A stretch of DNA of 64,000 nucleotides from Alnus glutinosa (GCF_958979055.1 NC_084896.1:22933501-22997500), one strand, 5' to 3'. Shown: positions 11,029 through 23,123, counted from the stretch's first letter. The notes: generated from the letters alone by a model not told the origin. Translations and numbers: made by a program.

Positions 11029-11437
11029 AAATACTCTACACAATACTTTTATCCCATTCTATTTGGTTTACGTGATGTAAAAAAAAAATAAAAAAATAAA
11101 GATTTTTTAACGATCCAAATTTAATTTCTCACTTTTTTTCTCATAGAAAAAATTGGAATTAAATGTAGACTGTTTAAAAAATTATAAGAGATATATTGTA
11201 GTTTTTTACCGGTTCAAATTTAATGTCTTTTTCTTTTCTCCTGAAAAACTTAAAATTAAAGCTAAACCGTTTTTACAGCACCTAAACTAAATCTTAGCTC
11301 ATTATGCTGACGTGACAGTGTGTAATAGTCATTGGATCGGCCATTGTTAAAAAAATATCCAATGACTACTAGACTCTATTACGTCAACATAGTAGAATAA
11401 AAGTAAGATAAAGGTGTAGTGTATAACATTTCTCTAT
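11029..11437. mobile_element. MITE with about 50-bp inverted ends and inner hairpin
   Basis: The left end (GGGAAATACTCTACACAATA...) and right end reverse complemented (GAGAAATGTTATACACTACA...) pair over about 50 bp down to a TTTACGTGATG / GTTGACGTAAT segment. A second inner inverted pair (ATGCTGACGTGACAG ... TTACGTCAACATAG, with ATTGGAT/ATCCAAT) sits at 11300-11395. No clean target duplication was found. Confidence 0.6.
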
Positions 11438-11776
11438 ATCAGATAGCAACTTCAAGTAGGATATTTGTGTTTGATGTCCAGACCACTCTTTCAAAGTGAA
11501 CGAAACTGCCTACAAATTCGGTTGAAAGAATTTTTTTCAACTCATTCTATTAAACTGATTACATCATTCAAAATACGTTTTTAATAGAGTATGTAGTTGT
11601 TATATACATCTTTAAAAATACATGCAAGAGTTACATTTATTTTGAATGCAAATAAGTTTAATAGACTAAATTAAAGAAATTCCGACAAACCTAATTTGAC
11701 AAAAGCCCTTTGGAAGTGCCATTTCTAGTCTATAATCATAAGAATCACCCTTAAAGCGTTGTTTAAAAGTACTAAG

Positions 11777-12070
11777 GATATGTTTTGTATGCGAAGTGAT
11801 TATTCCTTTAGAAAAAAAGAATAACTTTTATTAAGAATGAAAGGAGGTTAAATAAAATAGTCTTAATGTTAGAGTATATGATAAGACTCTAACACTTGGA
11901 ATAATCATTCCCTCACGGGTAATGAAAATAGCTATTCTAAGGTTGTCTTGTTCCACATTTTTTCATTTTCAATGCAAGCTCTAAGGCTATTTTATTCCAC
12001 ATTTTTTCATTTTCAATGCAAGCTATTCATTTTTTTAATGGAATAGCCATTTTGCATACCAAACGTAACT
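11777..12070. mobile_element. MITE with TTTGGTATGC ends
   Basis: The left end GTTTTGTATGCGAAGTGATT pairs with the right end reverse complemented (GTTTGGTATGCAAAATGGCT). It contains a direct duplication of about 47 bp (TTCCACATTTTTTCATTTTC ... at about 11940-12030). Confidence 0.5.
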
Positions 12071-12073
12071 TAT

Positions 12074-12898
12074 GCTCCGTTTGTTTCGATGTAAAATGAT
12101 TTCGGTCGTAAAATGGTTTCAGGGAAGTCATTTTTCTGAAAAATATTTTTCTCCGAAAGCATTTTTCGATGTTTGGCGCGTACAGAAAATCACAAATATT
12201 TTTTATATTTTTATTCAATCATATTAATCTATAAAAATCAATTTTTATTCGAAACATATAAATATTAATGTAAAATAATATAAAAATCACCGGTGACGAG
12301 ATTTCGTCACTGACTGATAGAATTTCGGCCACTTTTACCGGATTCCGGCTACTATAGCTAGAATCTGAAATAAAGGTCGGAATCCGGACAGTTTCGTCGG
12401 AATCTGAGTTGGCCGAATTCTGGCAAAAGTGGCCATATTCTGGCCAAAATTGCCGGAATTAGGCACAGAACCGCCGGACTCCAGCCTACTTGCTAGAATC
12501 CTACCGGAACTGCTGGAATCCGACCGTTTTGGCTAGATTCCGGCCGGATGGCCGAAATACGACAAGTTTGGTCGTCGGATTTCGTCGCCGGCTGACCAGA
12601 CTCCGGTGAAGATTGCTGGATTCTGGTGACCATGGCTGGATTCCGTTGCTGGATTTCGGCAACATTTCGGTGATTGTCGACTGCTTATACGTGAAGGTTG
12701 ACTGTGTCGTTTAAAAGGGGTTGAATGCGTCTAGCGTCTTCGAAAAATGATTTTTATTTTTAAAAAGCGTAAATCATTTTTCGAAATTTACTAAGCATTT
12801 TTGGTTAAACAAAAATCATTTTCAGATTGATTATGATTTTCGCCCCTACCAAACATCGAAAAATACCAAAATCATTTTACACCGAAACAAACAAAATA
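12074..12898. mobile_element. Non-autonomous TIR element with CCGGAATCCGGC-type core (copy 1)
   Basis: Ends: GCTCCGTTTGTTTCGATGTA on the left; right end reverse complemented has TTTGTTTGTTTCGGTGTAAA. Both continue into AAAATGATTT and a TTTTTCGATGTTTGG block. The core (12290-12670) is a degenerate short-period array of TCCGGC / GCCGGAATC motifs in both orientations, far richer in GC than the arms. Related copies are at 46140-46414 and 50142-50732. No coding potential. Confidence 0.65.
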
Positions 12899-13388
12899 TT
12901 AAATGTTCTTGCCTCAACATTCAATATAATACATCATTTCTCATGGTAGCAACTTTTTACACATCTAAGAAAAACAAATCAAGAAAAAACCTCGAATGTA
13001 TCATGCCTTTTTGGGTAAGCTTCGCAAATATTCATATACTTTTCTGAAGAATTGAAATTAAATAATTGATGATGAAAACAATAATAAATATCTTTTAAAT
13101 AATGACCAAAATGCACCTTCCTTCTCTCTCTGTCTCTCTCAAGCACAGCTTCTTACAATTATTATACATAAAAACAAATTGGCCTCACAATTGAAAGGGA
13201 GAAACTAATATTATACTATTATTTAAGTGTCCTACTGTGGTAAATAAATGAAGAAAAAAGAAAAGAAAAGTGAAAGCTAATCATGTTAACAATGTTAGTA
13301 ATTTTTATCAGAAAAACTACTAAACTAAAGACAATTAAATACATATAAAGATAGACTATTTGAGTTAAAACTTAAAAGATGTATTAAG

Positions 13389-13925
13389 GGAAAATTACAA
13401 AATAAGCTTCTAAACTACTGCCCATTTTGCAAGTAGTCCCACGATCTGCTAATGCTTGGACTTTGGCCCCCCTCCAAACTATCAAAACGTTTCAAAAATA
13501 CCAATTTTGTCAAAATATGTTTATAATATTCCTGTCACGTGTCTTTTTTCAATTAAAAAATAAAATAAAAATTAAATTTAAAAAAAAAAAAAAAAAAACT
13601 AGTGTGTGTGTGTAACTGCCACCACTAGAAAGCCACCCTAAAATGGATTTTGGGGTGGCTGCGCACCACCCCCTAACCCCAAGCGGGTGGCTGCCACCCA
13701 TTTTTTTTTAAAAAAATAATAAAATAAAATTTTGGTTTTTTAGTTTTTTTAATTGAAAAATGACACGTGACATGAGTATTATAAACATATTTTGCAAAAT
13801 GAGCATTTTTAAAACGTTTTGGTAATTTGGAGGGCCAGAGTTCAAGCGTTGACAGTTCGTAAAATTACTAGCAAAACGGCTAACAGTTTTAGGAGATTAA
13901 ACTGTAATTTTTTTTATGTTTTAAT
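13389..13925. mobile_element. Large foldback element, arms about 165 bp
   Basis: Left arm 13389-13560 and right arm 13745-13925 are inverted copies sharing ATATGTTTATAATA, TGTCACGTGTC, TTTTCAATTAAAAAA and the AAAACGTTT blocks. The middle holds a GGGTGGCTGCGCACCACCCC hairpin (about 13654-13675) that recurs in form at 62640-62790. Confidence 0.75.
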
Positions 13926-14164
13926 CAATTTTATGGGAAATGTGTCCATAGCAACTAGGATGGACATCTCTAATCCCAAAACTAGCCTATCGACCGTACT
14001 CGAATAAAAATAAACAGAATTCAGATTTCATGAGAAGACTTAAAGGGATCCAATATTATAGGTCAATTACTTTTGTATTGCTTTATATTAAATCAGTAAC
14101 GTATAGTTGTTTGTTCCTATTCAAAGACGAGGCAAAAAACCTCCACCGGTTGAGCTCGCTTTCT

Positions 14165-14201
14165 TTCTGCCTCACAGAGAGAGAGAGAGAGAGAGAGAGA
14201 G
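14165..14201. repeat. (GA)n microsatellite
   Basis: About 12 GA repeats starting at 14177, inside a short spurious frame. Confidence 0.85.
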
Positions 14202-14400
14202 TACTAATTCTAAGAAATCAATCCATAAAAAAAATACAGTATTTCACATGCCATTCACCCACATGAAAATTGAGCAAGATTAATTGAATAAATAAATATA
14301 CGAAAGCAACGTATATATTTATTTATTAATTAAATAAATAAAATTGAGGAAGAATAGCAGGCGAGTTTGAGCAAGGAGAGCAGGTAATGAAGAGATGTAA

Positions 14401-14544
14401 GGCTCGTTTGCTAATGCTTTCTAAAAGATATTTGTGATGTGACATATAAATGAAAATAATTTTGAGCGTTTTGTATGTTGAGTTGTTTGTTAATAATCTT
14501 ATTTTTTTGTTAAAGCAATCTTAAAAAACATTAGCAAACGAGCC
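14401..14544. mobile_element. MITE, perfect GGCTCGTTTGCTAATG inverted ends
   Basis: A 144-bp element with 16-bp perfect terminal inverted repeats, continuing imperfectly (CTTTCTAAAAGA / TTTTTTAAGATT). No convincing target duplication. Confidence 0.75.
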
Positions 14545-15312
14545 CGTACACATCATGAACAAATATAAAGCAGAGGTCAATAGTTTTGTATGGCAGAATG
14601 AGATGCGAAACATTGACCTTGATGCTGCTCACAACACTGAATGAAATAAAAGCCTGAAAGGGAAAGAGGAGGCCAAGACTCTGCTAAGAGAGAATTCCAA
14701 AAGTTAACCTGAATGTTGTTGAATATCAAAGAAAGAAGGATGAAACCTCACGTAAATCACTTCATATTTGAAAATTTGAAACTGTCAGTGTCTAAATTGA
14801 GTATGCTGACTGATAATCAATAGTTAACAAAGCAGAAAAGAGTGCAGATAGGACAGAATTTAATCAATAATTTTCAACAATATGCCACGTACGCAGGACC
14901 AGTTAACACCAGAATTTCTGTTCAACAAAATAGCCAAAATCCAATGTCAATTGAATTTAGTAAAAATTAGATTTTCATATAATTATTAATGGGACTGACC
15001 TTGATTTATTCCAGCTCTTGCCAAAATCCATAAGTTTCTTCCATGACCAAGAAACTGATTGTTATTAATCAAACTGTTTTTGTCTAATTTGACACTACAA
15101 GTTTTCTGTCCAAATCTCAGGGGTGAAAGATTTAATCTCTTCCAAATTGTGTGGCTGGTCAACAAATTTACAACCATGATAATCTTCAAGGCATGATATC
15201 TTTCTTTATAAAGGTTCAAACATATAGAGCAAAGCTTTGAACAGACTTCTTATAAACAATAATTCAGGAAAGTTTGAATCAAGGCGAGTCTTACATATTT
15301 ATATAGGAAACT

Positions 15313-15350
<38 letters not shown>

Positions 15351-15490
15351 CTTTAAAAAAAAAAAAATTTATTTTTTATGCAAGTCCTTGTTGAGGGTGC
15401 TTATGTTATACCCTATTATTGCCAACACTTAAGTTTAAGAGCAAGCCATTATTGAGACTACTTATATTAAAAAAATCGTGTGTAGAATAG
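14545..15490. other. Gene-free stretch with long T/A tract
   Basis: No supported exon. A T run followed by an A run lies at 15316-15367; the rest is unassigned single-copy-looking DNA. Confidence 0.5.
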
Positions 15491-15507
15491 TAGACTTTAA
15501 AGATATG

Positions 15508-16970
15508 TTTTTTTTTTTTTTATAAGTAAAAAAAGTTTTATTGAAAGCGTAAGGCGCCCCTAAGTACACTGAAAATTTACACAAGGAAACACTTAAGAAG
15601 GCAAAGAAAAACGAACAAGAAAATCAGAATAGGAAATCGACAAGGATGACAAAAAGGCCACTGTTCAAAGATACATCATATGAAGGAACGAGGCCACAAT
15701 ATCCTCCAAAGAATTCTCCAAGTCTTCGAAACAACTACGATTTCTCCCTTTTCAAACACACCAAATGATGCAAATTGGCACCATCTTTCAAACCGCAGCA
15801 CTCTTAGGCCTTCCAGCCCTTCCACAACATGCAAATATGTCGATAATTCTTCTAGGCATAACCCAAAATAAACCAAACCGAGAAAAAACAAGATTCCACA
15901 AAGTGGACGCCACATCATAGTGAAGAAGAATATGGTCCACAAATTTCCCATCTCTCTTGCACAAATAACATCTATCCACAATGATGATCTTTCGCTTCCT
16001 GAGATTGTCTACGGTAAGAATCTTGCCTAGAGTTGCCGTCCACGCAAAAAAAGCCGCACTCAAAGGAGTCTGAATTCGCCACACACTCTTCCAAGGAAAG
16101 CGTCTTCCTTTAGAGCCAACCAAAGAACTAAAGTAGGGCTTAACCTTGAACACACCTTTCTTGGAAGGGAACCACCATAGCCTATCTGCATGATCTCGAC
16201 TCACTGTGGCTGAATGTAGCACCTGAAAGAAAGAGGTAAAGACACCCACTTTCTAATTACGCGCCTCAATAACAAAGCTCACATTCCACTGAATAGAGCC
16301 GCCCAAAACTTCCATGTTATCCACAATGGAAGCGTCCTTCACCCGAATAGTACCAAAAAGATCAGGAAAAGCTTCTTTCAACACCGTATCCTCGCACCAC
16401 AGATCATGCTAAAATTTTGTCCTAATCCCATCCTCCACCTCATATCTAGCAAAATCAGAGAAAATCCCCACCCTTTTCCTGATATTCTTCCACAGCCTCA
16501 CCCCAAAGGGACCTACAGGCTCGCGAGAGCACCACCCACTCCACAAACTGCCAAACTTGGAATCCACCACATCTCTCCACCAAGCATCTTTCTCAATTCC
16601 ATACCTCCACAACCATTTGCCTAAAGCGCGGTTGAACTTCAACAAATTTCGAATACTCAGACCCCCTCTGAAATTGGGGTACAAACCTTCGACCAACTCA
16701 CCAAGTGAAATTTTAACTCTTCACCCATCCCACTATTCAATGGTTCCGGCATAACAATAACAGAATATAAATGAAAGAAAAGGGGAAAATAAACAAAGGG
16801 AGGAAGGGCATCATAATCCCCAAAGAAAATCCCATAGTAACTTCTCTATGCGATTAGCAACACTCCCTGGGATAGGGAATAGAGACAAAAAATAAGTAGG
16901 CATATTGGCAAGAGTACTCTTAATAAGGGTGACTTTGCTAAACCCTATTCATGTAACACAAGCATATAAG
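15508..16970 (-). mobile_element. L1-type LINE fragment: RT C-terminus and zinc-binding domain
   Basis: The 3' end is at 15508-15524, where the complement of poly(A) is followed by ATAAGTA. Downstream, complement of GGGCGCCTTACGC marks the 3' UTR. Reading 5' to 3' on the minus strand: RT C-terminal region near 16960-16700, then [20 protein letters not shown] (16650-16590) and [17 protein letters not shown] sequence, then the zf-RVT module FPWKSVWRIQTPLSAAFFAW and LGKILTVDNLRKR, with C-x2-C in RCYLCKRDGKFVDHILLHYD (16140-15900). Stops and frame changes split these blocks. 5'-truncated and dead. Confidence 0.85.
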
Positions 16971-16987
16971 TTGTGTAGTTTCCAAAA

Positions 16988-17141
16988 GAGTAAAGCTACT
17001 CTTCACAATTATTTATCACACCAGCTAACTTAACGTATTTTAAGTGGCTTTACATGTCAATTACTTAAAAAACAAAAACAAAAGTCCCTTAAAACATGTC
17101 ATGTTGGCCAGTATAAATGAATGTAAAGAGTAGCATTACTC
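16988..17141. mobile_element. Mutator-like MITE, 9-bp target duplication
   Basis: Ends GAGTAAAGCTACTCTTCA and, reverse complemented, GAGTAATGCTACTCTTTA. A perfect 9-bp duplication TTTCCAAAA flanks it (16979-16987, 17142-17150). Inner arms carry CGTATTTTAAGTG and its partner CCTTAAAACATG. Partial relatives lie at 280-546, 1565-1733 and 42410-42480. Confidence 0.9.
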
Positions 17142-17933
17142 TTTCCAAAAACTAATACCGAGGAACGACTTAACGTTTTCAACATTATTCATTCAATACT
17201 AAATGACTAGTATATAAGTAGTCTAGGCTGGTTGGATGTGAATTCAACCATTCTAGTCAGTCCAAGAGCAAGCTTAAGTTTAAACCTCTTAATAACAGAA
17301 CAGCTTTGGATCTGGCAGCTATCATCAAGAAGGTTTGCCCAAAATTTTTCCAAGCTATTACCAAGTCAAAAGGAAGGTTATGTTTATTCTCCCTTTTAAT
17401 TTTTTTAATTTTATTTTTTCTTTTAATTTCAAATTAGGGGAGAGACTTGATCACGCTGTTGACCAGAACTTTAACAACGTAAATTTTCAGAAGGCAAATT
17501 TTCAGCATGTATGTGAATATCTTATCAAGAAAAACTTTAAATCAGTGACAGGTCTAGATAACAACTTTTTAATATCCAAGTCATTTCCAGAAATAACTTT
17601 TGAGTTTTTCACTGCAACTCCTCATCCTGACTACAACGCAAGAGAATAAACATGAGAGAAAATAAAGCACAAACGAGAGAAGCAACATTCCCTTGCCATT
17701 AACCAGAAGTAAATGTTGAATCAATTTATTTCAAATTACCCCAACTTCCTTCTCTTTTCTAGTCGCTCGTGCTTTACTGTCCTAGTTATATGCATCCATT
17801 TATATTGCCCCATCCAGTAGGAAGATAACATTGAGCCTTATCCCAAGGACACATCACCAATCATATAGACAGGTAGCAAAGTATGAGAGAACATTCCCAG
17901 AGTATCTGGAAGACAGTTCTACCTGCAAGAGAG

Positions 17934-20900
17934 CTACGAGGATGTTTGCTGAGAGTCAGACCATAACATTAGAGTTGACAGAAGTGCCATTGTTGCAGTT
18001 TCGACTCGTAAGCGAAGTGGCCCAAGACCAACAGCTGTAGCACCCGCTTCCATCATCATATTCACCTCTTTCTCAGTGAAGTCTGAAGCATTAAAAAATC
18101 AATATGAACCCACATCACCTAAAGCTAATGCTGCAGCATATAGCAAAATTTGAGATATAGAATATTTTCTTTTATCAGTGAAAAATCATTATACCTAACT
18201 ACCAAGCAGGATGAAACTACTTTAGTCCCCCAAATCCAAGAATATAATGATTTCAAATCATGTTTAGTTGATTTACTTGATTATCATTTGCAGGATGTCA
18301 GTTGAAGAAGTTGGGTGAACAAATGCTTCTTTATCTATTGGATATTGGGAATCCGATTTGTCAGAACTGGAACAATCAATTATCAAATTATGTGGGCTAA
18401 CTGAGTTGTCCCTGTGTATACTTCCTGTGTACTTAGGGGGGCCTTACGCTTTTTTAATGAAATTTTCTTACTTATCAAAAAAAAAAAAAAAAAAAATCAA
18501 TTATCAAAAAATGCATATATCCTTCAATTCATCATAGTCAATAAAGAAAGCATTTAACTATAAAACAAAGCAAAAGCTAAATTGATACATGGCATTGTAA
18601 AAAGACATAGAGTTACAGATATATAGTAGCAATAATAAGTTAAACTGAATCAGAAAAAAAAAAAAAGGTTAAGCCATATGTGACACATTAATGTTGGTTC
18701 TGCATCTAATAGATATGAAGAGAGCCAATCTAACAAAAAATCCATCCAAAACTGGAAAGACAGATTTGAAATGTAGGATTCTTGAAGCACAAGCGTACAT
18801 AAAAGCAGATCGAAGACAGAGAAACCCTAAAAGCTATTATTTTATTTTTTCTAGGTTCATTCTCAGTAACTTTCTTCTTATATAAGAAAAACTCCCAAAA
18901 CGACAATCATTGATAATAGTATTCATAAGGTATGATATCTTTTTTTTGATAAGTAATAAAGGTTTTATTAAAAAAAAGTCATAAGGTATGATATCTTAAA
19001 AACCAAAAAGCTAATGAACTACATAATCAATAAAATCACTAATTCGGCAAGATTGTAGATACCTCCAAAGTCCAAACTAGTCTTTCTGTAATGAACCGCA
19101 TGGAAAGATAGATCTAATGTTTGTTACTAGCAGGCTTTTCTTTATTTGTTTGATTTTTCACACACTGTATTCATCTTGACAGGGTTATTAACGTGAGTTA
19201 GCAGCAACAAGTCAAAATAACTCAGCAATCTTAATAGCATCTTGAATATTCATAATAAGATGACAAATATGTCTTATGTAAGAATGTATAAAGTCAGAAC
19301 TAAACAAACGATCCTTTTATGCCAAAATATAATTTGATACAACTGGAAGAAAACTTTTTTTTTTTTTTTTTTTGATAAGTAGACTGGAAGAAAACTTGAT
19401 AGGGCAATGAAGAGAAAACACTATCAGTCAGATAACTAAAATATTCATGGAAGCTGCAAAATAATAGCAGCACCAGGGATACTGGAAAGAAAACCATGCA
19501 AGATTAACTATTACAAAATACAGGACTATGCATGTCTATGTTCTACAATACACATGAATGCATGTGCACCCAATAGCATGAAGATTTTAACTATAAGCCC
19601 CTTTTAAACAAAAATCCACCCATACAGTAAAGAAAATATATTAATAAAACTTGGGGGTGGGGGGTTGGGGGGACGAAGTTTTGTACATTAAAATCACTGG
19701 AAATCCATGAAAAAACCAGCTCAAAGGTCGACTAAATTGCTTTCTTATTCACACACATGCCTATTTGTGGCTGGATAGGTGGGAAATGTACATGATAAAG
19801 AGATAGGACTAACTTATGATGCATACTAACCCCCTTCTGGTCCAACTATAATCAGCCCACTGGAATCTTTTCCTGATAAAGTCAATGCACTAACAACAGG
19901 AGTAGCCTCTGCTATGGCAACAAAAGATACCTTTGACTCAGCAATCTGTAGGACACAAAATACAATGTCTACATTAAACAAAGAAGCAAAGAGGAAAAAA
20001 AAATGTTTAAACATCTTAAAAAGAGTCCTCTATACATTACTGGGAACCACACATGTCAACTGACTAACAGTATGAAAGGAGCTACAACGCCTACAATTCA
20101 AGAAAATTAAACAAAACATTTGGATAAAGAATCCTATCTAAATGTTTTGATAACATATATGAGCATTTTAAATTGGTTTGCTGCTAAGTTATAAATCAGA
20201 CACAGTGACCATGCCTACATTAAAGCTCCTTTTGATGTTTGATAGCCAAGATGGTTACCCATCCTTTAAGTGGAAAGGTGGAGAAGAATAACTCACATGA
20301 GGCAGAAGGCCATCAATTTTCATTGGTGTATTCAGAATCATTTCATGCAGCCGTTGACCTATTACAGTGGTAAAAGTGGGTATAAATAAAAAGAACAAAA
20401 TTAATTTCAGGAAACCTTTCAATAATGAACCATTCAACCACTTTAAGTTTCAGTAGCCAAAAGCAAAATTTAACAGGAAAAGATATATCAAATTTAATCA
20501 TCAATCTAAATTGAGAAAACAACTAGAAACAATTATTTACATTGTTTAGTTGCTGCTAACACGACTCGTTGCAATCTGTCCACCCTATTCTCTGAAATTG
20601 AAGGAGAACGTTCTGTCAACAGGGGGGTTACACTACAAGCCCCAAGCTCCTACCACAGTTAAAAAGTGATAAATTAGCAACAATAAAGGAATGGAAGTTT
20701 CTAACAGGAGAGTATTTGAAACTGCAATGGGACATACTGTGCATTTTTCAACAAGCCAATCAGCTCGACCTCCTTTTAGAGTACCTAAACAGAAGCAGCT
20801 TTAAACATGTGATGACAAGCCCCTAAACCTTAAAACAACGCATCCAATTTTATGAACTGATTCTACTGAAAATACAAAAACTTACCAAAAGCCACAAACA

Positions 20901-23123
20901 CATGCCAACATGTGCTCTGAGGAGGAACTAAATTAGGATCTTCCAATGCCACAAAATCTATTCCAGTGCGGTCAACGCTCTGTATGCACCCTTGTATCAA
21001 ACCTCCCTTCCCGTTAAAAAGCTCTACCCTTACATGTCATTATTTGGACAACCATAAATATTTTCATCTAACACAAATGTTTTATAATATCTGCTAGAAA
21101 AAAGTTCTGAAAATGGAAAAAATTCAGTTCCTTTTTAAATTTAGGGAAATGAAAAGAAATAAACTCCATTTCTAGAAAGACCAAAATTGAACATAGAGTG
21201 AAAAGTTTTTAACCTTAATTGCAGTTTCTCACTGTCATAAAGGCTAAAAAGGAAGATAAATTCTATTATCCTTTTTTTTTTTTTTTTTTCTTTCTCTTTA
21301 TCTTTTTTTATTTATTTATTATTTATTTATTATTATTTTTTTTTTAAAATTTGTAATAGCAAATTTTTGTTCCAACATTTATCCAAAAACATGAGACCCT
21401 TGCAGGGCATAAGCTAAACAAGAATCTATTTTACAAAGAAAAGATGCTTACACCTAAAATTCAAAGGTCCTGAAAGAATATGAGACTTTTGTGTCCCCAC
21501 TATCTTTTAGTTATGTTGATTTCCTTGCTCATTTTTCTCTTTCTAGTTAGGTGATTCCTTTTGTATACTTCCTGTGTATTAGGAGCGCCCTTACACTTTT
21601 AATAAGACTTGATTTACTTCATATATATATAGATTGACATTAATTGGTTAAATCTGTAACAATGATAGGTTAAATAATGAAGACAGCCTTATTTGATTGG
21701 TTAAGGTCAGAGTCCTGAAAAATTGTTCATAATATGAGCAGCTGTTAGTGCTGTGACTTAGATTGGTTAAGTCTGCTTTCTGTTTTCACAATCATCATTA
21801 GTACTTCCAAATCCTATATGAGAATATACCAAAGGATATGCAATAAAGACAATTCCTTAAAAGCAAATTTAATAGGTAAATATCTGGGTGGGGTAAAACT
21901 CAAAAGTGATGATGGTTATGAATACCTATCATTTGTGCTCAACCTCAAAACTTTAGTCATATGCCAGAACTCATCACCTTGTACACGAACGATACTGCCC
22001 TGCACTATTATTGAAAACAATGAGAATACTGTCTTCAGTCTTCAATCGTGTAACTCTTTAAGTTAAATTTCCTCTTACAGTTTCAGCATTGAAAGTGCCA
22101 CACTATATTTGAAAGAGCCTAAAGAAGCAGTCTAATAGAAAACCCCCTACCTATATCATGCCAAAATTAAGTTCAAGAAATTCCAGCAGACTTTCTAAAT
22201 AAAAAAGAAATAAAATAATAAGAAAGATAAGAATGAGACCAAAAAAACATTGGTGACTAATATCAACTTAATCAGCCAAGAATCACAAGAACCACACACA
22301 CAAAAGAGCCCTACTATGCAAACTGATATTGAAAAAAATTTAGACCTTCCACAGAATCCCATCAAATAAACAGCAGCAAACCCCAAATCAAATTTTCCCA
22401 AAATCCAACCCGACTTCCCATGCCACCCACTCCTCAACCATTTATATCACAAGCAACTCTCATATCCAAATCTCTGGGCTCAGTCCCTTCTATTAAACAA
22501 ACTATAATCTTTATTCAATACATTTTTCATTCTGATCTCAATTATCACCATAACATGAACAAAATAAAACGAATTCACAGCACAAACAGCTGCACACATT
22601 AAGAACAAATTTTTGTCATCAATCTAATCCATTAAATTCCAGTTACTAATCAAATTTAACACTCAGGTAGTTGACTGCACCAGGTTGATGAAAAATAACA
22701 ATAACTCTACACAAAACCCCGAGAGGAATTCTTCAATGTCCTACTTTCCCGCTTAGATTAAACAAACACAAAACCACAAATGACTAAGTGTTCTCTCCCC
22801 TTTCTCTCTCACTATTTTCTCACCAGACAAACAAATTGTCAATCATGATTGTGCTTGTGTACGGCCGTATGTTCCCAAATATATATATACATGAGAGAGA
22901 GAGAGAGAGAGAGAGAGAGTGCCTTGGAAGGAGGGAGAGCTTCAGAAAAGAAACGAGGGAGGCCACCGCGAGACTGGTCAGCATAATCAGAGGAAGACGA
23001 TGAGAATGCTCGGAGGCTCAAGGTCCTGCGAAACGAGCGGTTCAAGAACTCTGCGAAACGAGGTCGTATCGGTGCTAGGGTTTGCATTTGCAACGGACTC
23101 ATTCTCTGAAACACAGACCGCAT
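17934..23123 (-). CDS. 16S rRNA m3U methyltransferase, RsmE/SPOUT family, organelle-targeted
   Basis: Eight exons (minus order): 23123-22923, 21999-21926, 21028-20886, 20784-20738, 20649-20541, 20358-20297, 19945-19831, 18082-17934; they total 900 nt, giving 299 aa. Family role: N3-methylation of the uridine equivalent to E. coli 16S U1498. An Arg/Ser-rich leader (RSFRRTLSLRAFSSSSS) fits a plastid or mitochondrial transit peptide. The N-terminal PUA-like part shows QGDEFWHMTKVLRL, then LFNGKGGLIQGCIQ. The SPOUT part shows LKGGRADWLVEKCTELG, the PLLTERSPS segment, QRLHEMILNTPMKIDGLLPH, LIIVGPEGG and LGPLRLRVETA, the last two being the knot/SAM-binding motifs. Introns 2-7 have GT-AG borders. 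Intron 1 only keeps frame with a GC donor at 22922-22921, beside a (CT)n run. Start is uncertain: ATGs at 23123, 23102 and 23087 are all in frame, and the third would begin MQTLAPIRPRF. L1 scraps sit in introns 2 and 7. Confidence 0.92.
18388..18494 (+). mobile_element. Very short L1 3'-end insertion with 14-bp target duplication
   Basis: The 107-bp insert contains GTATACTTCCTGTGTACTTA, GGGGCCTTACGC and TTACTTATC-poly(A). It is bounded by AATCAATTATCAAA at 18374-18387 and 18495-18508. It lies in intron 7 of the rsmE-type gene, antisense to it. Confidence 0.9.
18942..18978 (-). mobile_element. 37-bp L1 3'-end insertion with 19-bp target duplication
   Basis: TCATAAGGTATGATATCTT occurs at 18923-18941 and 18979-18997. 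Between them is only a T run, GATAAGTAATAAAGG and TTTTATT, which is the complement of the last few bases of the L1 3' UTR plus its A tail. Confidence 0.9.
19357..19382 (-). mobile_element. 26-bp L1 3'-end insertion with 15-bp target duplication
   Basis: ACTGGAAGAAAACTT flanks (19342-19356, 19383-19397) a T run followed by GATAAGTAG, the complement of the terminal TACTTATC-poly(A). Confidence 0.85.
21540..21625 (+). mobile_element. L1 3'-end scrap in rsmE intron 2
   Basis: TTGTATACTTCCTGTGTATT, AGGAGCGCCCTTACAC and TTTAATAAGACTTGATTTAC match the 3' end of the same L1 family; the A tail is lost or diverged and no target duplication was found. Confidence 0.7.
22880..22922 (-). repeat. (GA)n/(CT)n microsatellite at the rsmE exon 1 / intron 1 border
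   Basis: A run of about 13 GA dinucleotides on the plus strand (22892-22918) begins four bases inside the intron. Read in transcript sense, the last exon codon AAG is followed by GCACTCTCTCT, so the donor is GC rather than GT. Confidence 0.8.

Noticed and set aside
17335..17649. Plus-strand 104-codon frame 3' of the rsmE-type gene
   Set aside because: AT-rich with no family similarity; probably 3' flanking DNA of the minus-strand gene.
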